This document shows positions 45,553 through 52,324 of a stretch of DNA of 64,000 nucleotides, one piece after another. This DNA comes from Bacteroidaceae bacterium (GTDB taxonomy: Bacteria; Bacteroidota; Bacteroidia; Bacteroidales; Bacteroidaceae). Location of the stretch: assembly GCA_017469925.1 (NCBI GenBank), contig JAFUFK010000012.1:1-64000 (forward strand), read 5' to 3'. A program made the position numbers and the translations under genes. Below the pieces are notes generated by a model. The model made no database searches. It worked only from the letters and a program-made list of their open reading frames with translations, and had not been told where the DNA came from. Position 1 is the first letter of the stretch, and each line of letters starts with the position of its first letter.

Positions 45553-46101
45553 TCACTCCGTGACGTCGCCCGGGTCGCCCCATCCGCTTCCGCCAGAGTT
45601 GCCGTCCGAGCCGCTGCCCGAGCCAATCTCGGCGTTCAGGGCCTGCTTCTCCTTCTTGCGCGCCAGAGCCTGCTCCTCGCGGCTGGCCACATAGACGAAC
45701 TTCGCCTTCTGGTTCAGGAGTTCCTCGAACTCGTCGTCGATGTCGGCACGCAGGTTCACCTTCTCAATCATCGACGAGTCGAACGACTCTGCGTCGTCGC
45801 ACCCCTTGGCGCGGAAGGTGTAGAAGATGCGCATCAGCCCGTCCAGGTTCACGAAGTTGCCCAGCAGCAACTGCTCCTTCATGCAGTCCACCATGTCCGT
45901 CAGTATGCCGATGATGCTGCCCTCCGAGAACGTGGAGCCGTGCTCCTTGATGTGGTGGGCCAACTGGCTCAGGCAGACCGTCTCGCCGCGTTGCGGCACG
46001 GGGTAAATCTTCTTCTCGGAGCTCTTTTCCGAGGGGTTCGTCGGGCGCAGGGCCAGCGAATAGGGAATCATCCCGATGGTTTTCGATGTAGTACGTTTCA
46101 T
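45553..46101 (-). CDS. HU-family DNA-binding protein, Bacteroidales type
   Basis: This 182-aa protein has an HU/IHF-like core (about 30-125, LSQLAHHIKEHGSTFSEGSI and LLGNFVNLDGLMRIFYTFRA) and a Ser/Gly-rich acidic tail (GSGSGSDGNSGGSGWGD). It is the divergent HU type often found beside smalltalk, amidase, DUF5675 and DUF3987 genes in Bacteroidales. The ATG at 46101 is chosen because the TTG further up lies in CAATTTT repeat DNA. It is divergent from the restriction system across an 835-bp gap. Confidence 0.82.
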   Translation of the reverse strand: MKRTTSKTIGMIPYSLALRPTNPSEKSSEKKIYPVPQRGETVCLSQLAHHIKEHGSTFSEGSIIGILTDMVDCMKEQLLLGNFVNLDGLMRIFYTFRAKGCDDAESFDSSMIEKVNLRADIDDEFEELLNQKAKFVYVASREEQALARKKEKQALNAEIGSGSGSDGNSGGSGWGDPGDVTE

Positions 46102-46439
46102 GTTCTTAACTTTCAATTTTCAATTTTCCGCTCGGCTCTGCCGCTTGCGCAGCATCGCGGAGCAAGAACTTTCAATTTTCAATTTTCTCTCTCGCTCCCT
46201 GTTGCAAGCGTCGCAGCGTCGGGTGGCGTCGGCCTTTGCTCCGCGAGGCGTTGTTCCTCGTCCCTGGGCGCTGAGGAACTTGCGCCGTGGGGTACGCCTC
46301 GTTGCCGGCTGGAGCGCGGGCCTCTGCCCCTCGATGCCCGGCGGCTTGCTCCTTGGAGAACTCGCCGTCGCTCGCCATTGCAACTTGTTTGCAACGGCAA
46401 AGTTACGGCTTCCGCCCCACGCGGCCAAAAATCCGCCAC

Positions 46440-46483
46440 CCGTAAGCCCCCGTTTTCAGCACCGTAAGCCCCGATTTTCAGCA
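46440..46483. repeat. 22-nt repeat, two units
   Basis: Two 22-nt units start with CCGTAAGCCCC at 46440 and 46462 and both end TTTTCAGCA. They have the same period as the arrays at 21300, 32390 and 63198. Confidence 0.65.
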
Positions 46484-46626
46484 CTGCGAGCTATTGCCCC
46501 TTGTAACCATCTGATTATCAGTACCCCAGAAAAACCCTCGGCAGCCCCTGTAGGACGCGTAATCGGAAGCGAAGCAACGCTTGCGTAATGCAATGGAGCA
46601 AGACCTGTCGCGTCCGCCCCCCGTTC

Positions 46627-46659
46627 GTGACACTGTGACTTTGTGACATTGTGACATTA
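46627..46659 (+). repeat. GTGAC-type short repeat, block 1
   Basis: Four GTGAC units are spaced 7-8 bp apart and end ATTGTGACATTA. Related to the blocks at 46824-46856 (inverted) and 54643-54674. Confidence 0.7.
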
Positions 46660-46699
46660 GCAGGATGCACATCCCCGCCGCCCTCTGCGCCGACTATAG

Positions 46700-46743
46700 T
46701 TTATAATAATATATAATATAAAAATATTATATATTATTATAAA
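46700..46743. repeat. Perfect AT-only hairpin, 20-bp stem
   Basis: The arms 46700-46719 and 46724-46743 are perfectly complementary with an AAAA loop. Every base is A or T. Confidence 0.85.
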
Positions 46744-46823
46744 ACCATTATTATTACAATCCGTAATCCAATCCTCCCCAACTGCAAACTCGATAGTGGC
46801 AACTGACAAATGTCGTACTACCT

Positions 46824-46856
46824 TAATGTCACAAAGTCACATGTCACAATGTCGCA
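46824..46856 (-). repeat. GTGAC-type short repeat, block 2 (inverted)
   Basis: On the minus strand, 25 bases (46824-46848) are identical to 54650-54674 on the plus strand. Confidence 0.75.
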
Positions 46857-46897
46857 AAAAACGGGTAATAAGTATTCCGTATATGTGAAAGATTTTG

Positions 46898-46905
46898 TAT
46901 ATTTG
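46898..46905 (+). promoter_or_regulatory. Promoter -7 box for the BcgI-like restriction system
   Basis: TATATTTG lies 31 bp before the ATG at 46937. Confidence 0.55.
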
Positions 46906-46936
46906 CCGTGCGAGAATAGTAAATAGAACCAAGGAT

Positions 46937-49027
46937 ATGGCTAAAAAGGTACAGAAGAAAGAGGCTCTGTCTGTTGCCCGTTTGATAAACGAAGTGCTGA
47001 TAGGACAACTGGGCATTCCGTTCAGAAACATTGTGAACGATTCTACATTTGCTAAATATACTGGTGCCAAGAGACCCGATATCATGATCTCCAACGTCGA
47101 ATACACGGGGGAAAATGATAGTGAGTATATTAAGAACTTGCTGTGCTATGTAGAGGCCAAGGATGCTAATTGCAATGTTGACGATAATGAGTGGAAGGAT
47201 GCCCTCTCGCAGGGGATGGACAAAGCCCCGAAACTGGGCATTCCCTTCTTCGGTGTGACTAATTGCCGTACCACGTACTTTTATAACACGAAGAATGGCA
47301 AACGACTCACGCTAAACGGCAATCTGATATCCGAATTCCAGACACTTGATGTGTTTCGCGTAATGGTGAAGAAGTTGAAAGGGACTCCCTCTATGTCGGA
47401 TATCAAAATCGGCGTTGATTCACTTTCTTCTGTCTCGGAAGCCGTATTCAATAAAAAACTATGGGAGTTGAAAGAAGAATACAGGGAGATAGACTTTGCC
47501 AACAATACACAGAAGATAGATTTTACAATCGGACTTATTGCACTGGAATATTATGAGGAAAAGTCGGACATAGATAAGACGAAAGATGCCGCGCTGCAGT
47601 ATTGGTCGGACGGAAAGCAATACATTTCGGACAAACCAGATGCGGCACGGGCCAACAACCTTAAAACGCTATTGGTATCGTACATAGACCGCCTGACCTC
47701 TGATGATTCGGACTTCAAGGACTTCTCCCAGTTGTTGGGGACGGTAAAGAATTTGATTTCAGGGTCCACCGCGATAGTCACTCCATTGCAATTGCAAGCA
47801 ATCTATCCAATTATTGACTCTATGAAGCCCATGCACGGTACGGGCTTTGATTTGTTTGGGGCGGTCTATGAGAATTTTGCCAATTCGAAGGAAAAAAAGG
47901 ATTTTGGCGAATACTTCACACGTCGTCATTATGCACACGTCTTGGCAGAGTTGCTCTTAAAGGACGAGGATATATTCCGTGAAATAAAGATTATAGACCC
48001 CAGTTGTGGTACAGGGGGGATGCTCACTGAGAGTTTCAAGGTACTGAGGTCCAACTATGAAGATAGTGGTACGTTTAACGATAAGGCAAAGGAACATTTG
48101 AGCCTTGCCTGCTTCTATGGGATTGACATTCGTTCTGAAAACATCTCACGCACGCGACTCAACATGTTCCTCGTTGGGGACGGGCATACGAATATGTTTG
48201 CAGACAATGCCTTGGAGCCGACGAAACCAACGGGAAAGAATTTTCTCGCCAACGGCCAGTACGACTACATTATCACCAATCCGCCATACGGTGCTGGCAC
48301 GATACTGGCCGAAACTGACGTTCTGAATTCATACCGCATGGAGGTTGCTTTCATCTGCAAGAACATTGACCTGCTTAAAGTCGGAGGAAAAGCCTGTATC
48401 ATTACCCCGGACGGAATCCTTGAGAATCCATCATTCAAGAAACTCCGCGCAGAAATATTGTCGGTATGTCATATAGAAGCCATAGTTTCACTTCCCAAGT
48501 TCGCATTCGCCCCCTACACAAAGGAGAAGACATACGCCCTATTCCTCAAAAAGAAACACGACAGGAACTATAATATCCTAAGCAAAAGCAACGCCGACAG
48601 TAGCCGATCGACAGGGAAGTATCAAAAAGACCCTGTTTGGATGTACATTATCGACAATGACGGTTATGCGAATTCAGACAAGCGTTTCCCGACACGTCTT
48701 AGAGACGAAAACCAACAATGGCTCCACGACGAAGTTTCGGGTTATTCGGACAATCATGGGGAAGAAAGACAAAGCATCTTAGTACAAAGATGGCGAAACT
48801 ATGATGACAGCCAGGGGGGGGGTACAGAATGGATGGACGAGAAGGGTACAACCACCAAACTTCGTAAAGGCGGCTTCGTGGCTATCGATAGTATTAAGGG
48901 AGACGAATACCTGACACTCTTGCCTGAAAAATACTTGCGCCCCTACGAGCCGCACTATATTGATGAAGCAGAATTCTTAAAAGAACTACATCATTTGGAA
49001 GGCAAACTTAAAACATTGATCAAATGA
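46937..49027 (+). CDS. Fused restriction nuclease-N6-adenine methylase subunit (BcgI-like / type I HsdM-like)
   Basis: This 696-aa protein has an N-terminal nuclease-like domain with Asp48 (KRPDIMI) and Glu73-Ala-Lys75 (YVEAKD), the D...ExK layout of the PD-(D/E)xK fold in HsdR/BcgI proteins. A helical linker leads to an N6-adenine methylase domain with SAM motif I DPSCGTGG (354-361) and catalytic NPPYG (448-452). Fusion of cutting and methylation in one chain, with a separate specificity gene, is the layout of BcgI-type (type IIB) enzymes. The ATG at 46937 follows the promoter. The gene is more AT-rich than its neighbours, which suggests horizontal transfer. The stop overlaps the next start (ATGA). 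Confidence 0.87.
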   Translation: MAKKVQKKEALSVARLINEVLIGQLGIPFRNIVNDSTFAKYTGAKRPDIMISNVEYTGENDSEYIKNLLCYVEAKDANCNVDDNEWKDALSQGMDKAPKLGIPFFGVTNCRTTYFYNTKNGKRLTLNGNLISEFQTLDVFRVMVKKLKGTPSMSDIKIGVDSLSSVSEAVFNKKLWELKEEYREIDFANNTQKIDFTIGLIALEYYEEKSDIDKTKDAALQYWSDGKQYISDKPDAARANNLKTLLVSYIDRLTSDDSDFKDFSQLLGTVKNLISGSTAIVTPLQLQAIYPIIDSMKPMHGTGFDLFGAVYENFANSKEKKDFGEYFTRRHYAHVLAELLLKDEDIFREIKIIDPSCGTGGMLTESFKVLRSNYEDSGTFNDKAKEHLSLACFYGIDIRSENISRTRLNMFLVGDGHTNMFADNALEPTKPTGKNFLANGQYDYIITNPPYGAGTILAETDVLNSYRMEVAFICKNIDLLKVGGKACIITPDGILENPSFKKLRAEILSVCHIEAIVSLPKFAFAPYTKEKTYALFLKKKHDRNYNILSKSNADSSRSTGKYQKDPVWMYIIDNDGYANSDKRFPTRLRDENQQWLHDEVSGYSDNHGEERQSILVQRWRNYDDSQGGGTEWMDEKGTTTKLRKGGFVAIDSIKGDEYLTLLPEKYLRPYEPHYIDEAEFLKELHHLEGKLKTLIK

Positions 49028-50151
49028 AGTTTCTGGATGTCTTTAACCCAGTCGTCAAAGGTTCTCATGGGCTGACGGATGAAGCGGCATACACCTCCAT
49101 AAAAAAGGGAACTAACATGATTCCATTATATGGAGGAAATGTTCAGCATGTTACGACTGAACGCTATGTATCTGCTGCAACCGTCACCGTAGATGGCACC
49201 AATATCCGTATTTTCTCGGGGGAGGGAATTATCCTGAGTTTGGACGGAAGTGCTGGAAGTATGACGTACAAAAATGGCGAAACATTCACGCTAAATCACC
49301 ACGCAGGATTTATAACGCTGAAAGAAGGGGGAAAGTCACAAGTTAATTTGGAGTTCTTTTCTCTATTTATGAAGAATCACTATCAGGCTTTATCTGTTAG
49401 TGATGGGTCTAAAACCTTGTCGCTAAATCAATTATATTCAGAAGACTTTATATTGCCTCCCAAAGCGACACAAGACAGAATCATGAAATCTCTTGGAGGA
49501 ATATTGCAGGCGAGTAAGAATCTTGACAAACTCTATAACAAGGCGGTGTCTCTTTTGAACAAGGAAATTTCTGTCAACTATGAGATGTATCAAGGTAGGA
49601 ATATCAGGATTGATACTATTCTTGGCTATATAAGTGGAAATTCTGGACTTACCGAAGAATTTCTCTACAACAATATTGAATTGCAAGGGCCGCGATACAA
49701 AATACTCTCAAGTGCGACAAAAGAAGAAAATATGCTCGGAGAAATACCGATGTGCACAATAAACGGGAGACAACTGAAAGTGTTCGAGGACAGGGAGGGA
49801 CTTTTAGTTATCCGTAAGGGCAAGGCTGGAAATACCTATTTTCTGACTCCGGGGAAATACACGCTGAACGATGATGCCTACATATTGTTCGTGAAAGACA
49901 ATTGTCGCTACCAGATACACCTAAAGTGGCTTTCTATACAGTATCGTTCCGATTTTCTTGCATACGCTTCTTCGTCGGACAACGGAACATGGAACATGAC
50001 GGGATTCTTCAGTAATGTAGCGATAGACATTCCCTCCTATAAAGAACAATTGAAGGTCGTCCGCATGTATGAAAAAGCAGAGAATTTTAAGATGCGCATA
50101 GAACTTTTCCAACAGAAAATGGAAACGTTATTGAGCAAGGAAATATCCTGA
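49024..50151 (+). CDS. Specificity subunit with two target-recognition domains
   Basis: This 375-aa HsdS/BcgI-B-like protein has two repeats, each a recognition domain followed by a conserved helix (NQLYSEDFILPPKATQDRIM, then AIDIPSYKEQLKVVRMYEKA). The two halves recognise the two parts of a split DNA target. The start overlaps the methylase stop by 4 bp, so the subunits are made together. The length is close to the 341-aa BcgI B subunit. Confidence 0.87.
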   Translation: MKFLDVFNPVVKGSHGLTDEAAYTSIKKGTNMIPLYGGNVQHVTTERYVSAATVTVDGTNIRIFSGEGIILSLDGSAGSMTYKNGETFTLNHHAGFITLKEGGKSQVNLEFFSLFMKNHYQALSVSDGSKTLSLNQLYSEDFILPPKATQDRIMKSLGGILQASKNLDKLYNKAVSLLNKEISVNYEMYQGRNIRIDTILGYISGNSGLTEEFLYNNIELQGPRYKILSSATKEENMLGEIPMCTINGRQLKVFEDREGLLVIRKGKAGNTYFLTPGKYTLNDDAYILFVKDNCRYQIHLKWLSIQYRSDFLAYASSSDNGTWNMTGFFSNVAIDIPSYKEQLKVVRMYEKAENFKMRIELFQQKMETLLSKEIS

Positions 50152-50175
50152 ACATAACAAGAAAGAGTTAGTTGA

Positions 50176-51705
50176 ATGCAATTGTCCGATATAGATATTG
50201 ATTGCCGGGACTATATACTACAAAGAGATGATTTCGAAACGTGGTCTGCCGCGCTTCATGATGTCGTGATGCCGTGGATAACGGAGAAGCACAATCAGGC
50301 GTTGTGGGAGATTGTACGCATGTGCAGCATGAAGATGGGGATTGTCAAGCCCAAACTCTCACGTCTCAAATTTGCCCAACTGGTTATTTGCATTTGTCCA
50401 GAGTTGAATATTCCTGCTAAAACATTGAAATATAGCATGGATAAATATGAACCTTGGTGGTATGATGCGGGAAAGGAAAGATGGAACACGGAAAATGGAA
50501 ATGCCATAGAAGGTATGCTCCGTGGACATGATGCGGCAAAGCAAACTCAACCTCAAATAACACCGATCGACTGGCTGGAACAAGAAATAAGAAAGGAAAG
50601 AGAGGGGTATAAGGGGCTATGGAAAATTGTCCGCAACAAAGCGTATTCTGCCGCGAATGGCGGTATTGACCAGGTGCAGCCGACACTCGCCTTGGAAGAA
50701 TATTCAAACCAGAAGTTTTACCAGGAAAACAGGCCCTCTAACGTAAAGGCATTTGTTTTCGTAGATAAGAGTTGCTCGCGATATGATATTATCACACTGA
50801 AGGGCCTGTATAATGAGTTCGGCGGTTTCATAAAACTATTTGTAGTAAGTTCCACTGGTTTTAATGCCGACGCATATCAATACGCGCTGCATCACTGGAT
50901 AACTCTTGTAAGAATCAATCCCGATGGTGGGATTACATATCTCAACCCACGGACTTCCAGTTCGTATGCCATCTTGCAGGAAGCCGATAAGACATTCTGT
51001 GGCGAAACTATGAACGGACAAATCATTATCCGCGAGAGCGGACAACTATACACTCTCCGGGATATCATTTCGGTGGGGAGAAGCGAAGACGAGAAGAAAA
51101 TAGATGTGCCATTTATTAGCGATGAAAAAATAGAGGAAATCGTATTAAAACTTAATCTGCCATTCACTATGGGGGAAGGCACAAACGGAATAGAAGGACT
51201 GGCCGAACTACATGGAATTAGCATTTCGGAGGAGCCTATGGAGGAAGATGTGCTGGGTGTCTTTGATATTCCTAATTGTCACATTAGGATAAATAGCAGG
51301 ACAGGAAACAAACATCGCAAACGCTTCACACTGGCGCACGAACTGGGACACTATTTCTTACACTACACCCTACTTCGGGACAACGAACAAATACTGAAGG
51401 AGACAGCATCGACGGTAGGGAGCGGAAGCCGAAGGGGCAATCTCCACCGAATGGAAATACAAGCCAACAAATTTGCTTCTATGCTACTCATGCCTAAAAA
51501 AGAAGTCTTACTATTGGCAAACAAAATCTTTACAGAGCGTGAACGCCGAATGGGGTATATCTATATAGATGACCAGAAAGGGAATCAAGATAGGTCACAA
51601 AGGGTTCTCACCCACATGTCAGGCAGGTTTAATGTTTCGAAGGCTGCAATCAAGTTTCGCATGATAGATTTGGGATTTCTGAAAGAAAAATCTACCCATC
51701 TTTAA
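50176..51705 (+). CDS. ImmA/IrrE-type metallopeptidase fused to a degenerate Mrr-like region
   Basis: This is a 509-aa protein. The C-terminal third is an ImmA/IrrE peptidase with the zinc motif HELGH at 388-392 (KRFTLAHELGHYFLHYTLL) and EIQANKFASMLLMPKKEV. A middle region (about 186-260, AFVFVDKSCSRYDIITLKGL and LFVVSSTGFNADAYQYA, ending ITLVRINPDGG) resembles the core strands of Mrr-type restriction nucleases but lacks the usual Q/ExK catalytic triad. The N-terminal 180 residues are helical with no known family. It follows the specificity gene by 24 bp, so it is probably a third component or regulator of the restriction system. This is inference from position. Confidence 0.78.
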   Translation: MQLSDIDIDCRDYILQRDDFETWSAALHDVVMPWITEKHNQALWEIVRMCSMKMGIVKPKLSRLKFAQLVICICPELNIPAKTLKYSMDKYEPWWYDAGKERWNTENGNAIEGMLRGHDAAKQTQPQITPIDWLEQEIRKEREGYKGLWKIVRNKAYSAANGGIDQVQPTLALEEYSNQKFYQENRPSNVKAFVFVDKSCSRYDIITLKGLYNEFGGFIKLFVVSSTGFNADAYQYALHHWITLVRINPDGGITYLNPRTSSSYAILQEADKTFCGETMNGQIIIRESGQLYTLRDIISVGRSEDEKKIDVPFISDEKIEEIVLKLNLPFTMGEGTNGIEGLAELHGISISEEPMEEDVLGVFDIPNCHIRINSRTGNKHRKRFTLAHELGHYFLHYTLLRDNEQILKETASTVGSGSRRGNLHRMEIQANKFASMLLMPKKEVLLLANKIFTERERRMGYIYIDDQKGNQDRSQRVLTHMSGRFNVSKAAIKFRMIDLGFLKEKSTHL

Positions 51706-51946
51706 CCCACTATTTTCCTACATTTGATTCTATTTTCAATGTGGAATATCTTTCCGGTATTCCACTTTTGGCCTTGCCCTTGATATTCCCGTTTTCATCC
51801 CCTACCTTTGCCCTTGGATTTCCACGAAGGAAGTCTGAGGGCAAACTCGTTTTGCCCCCTGTTACAAACCAGAGCGAAGTGGGTGGGAAGTCTCGCGAGT
51901 GAAAAGGTACCAATTCACACTTCTTCCTCACAATGCTCAAAAAAGA

Positions 51947-52324
51947 ATGAAAAATGGCATTGTAAAAGCCGTCCTGCGGGGCGCAACGGTCGCTTACCTG
52001 ACCGACGAGAGTGTGAATGTCTATCCTTCCCAAAGGGAAGTGGGACGTGTGAGGAACCTGACAGCAAGCCGCAAGGGGAGGCTCTCGGTGGACAGCGACG
52101 GAGGGAGCCGCTTCGTGCCCTTCCGGGAGAATAGCGGAAGCCGCTACACCCACCTCTTTGCCACGGAGAACGGCGAAGTGATGCGCACGCGGAAGAACCT
52201 TATCGTGAAGTTGGTGCTGCCGCTCAGCATAGGGCGCATACGCATCATCGAGGCGCTGTGGAGTCAGGTGCGCGAGATTGAGAACTACATTAAGTCACTA
52301 CAAGAGAACACCGTATGGAAATGA
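51947..52324 (+). CDS. Hypothetical protein upstream of the DUF3987 gene
   Basis: This 125-aa protein begins MKNGIVKAVLRGATVAYLTD. The first about 75 residues are Arg- and Val-rich beta-type sequence and the last 50 are helical (LSIGRIRIIEALWSQVREIE). I do not recognise the family. The stop overlaps the start region of the DUF3987 gene, so the two are coupled. The 241 bp before it (51706-51946) contain no gene I can support. Confidence 0.6.
   Translation: MKNGIVKAVLRGATVAYLTDESVNVYPSQREVGRVRNLTASRKGRLSVDSDGGSRFVPFRENSGSRYTHLFATENGEVMRTRKNLIVKLVLPLSIGRIRIIEALWSQVREIENYIKSLQENTVWK

Larger units (their letters stand above)
46102..46936. other. 835-bp non-coding region between HU and the restriction system
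   Basis: No convincing gene is seen on either strand. The region holds CAATTTT tandem repeats (about 46107-46127 and 46166-46190), a two-unit 22-nt repeat (46440-46483), two blocks of GTGAC-type repeats in opposite orientation (46627-46659 and 46824-46856), a perfect AT-only hairpin (46700-46743) and the promoter of the methylase gene (46898-46905). Confidence 0.6.

Noticed and set aside
45940-46588. Several overlapping open frames in the HU-methylase gap
   Set aside because: They run through repeat DNA and the HU gene in other frames and show no conserved pattern or promoter.
46937-50151. Classical type I restriction system
   Set aside because: No separate HsdR helicase gene is present, and the methylase carries its own nuclease-like N-terminus, which fits a BcgI-like layout better.
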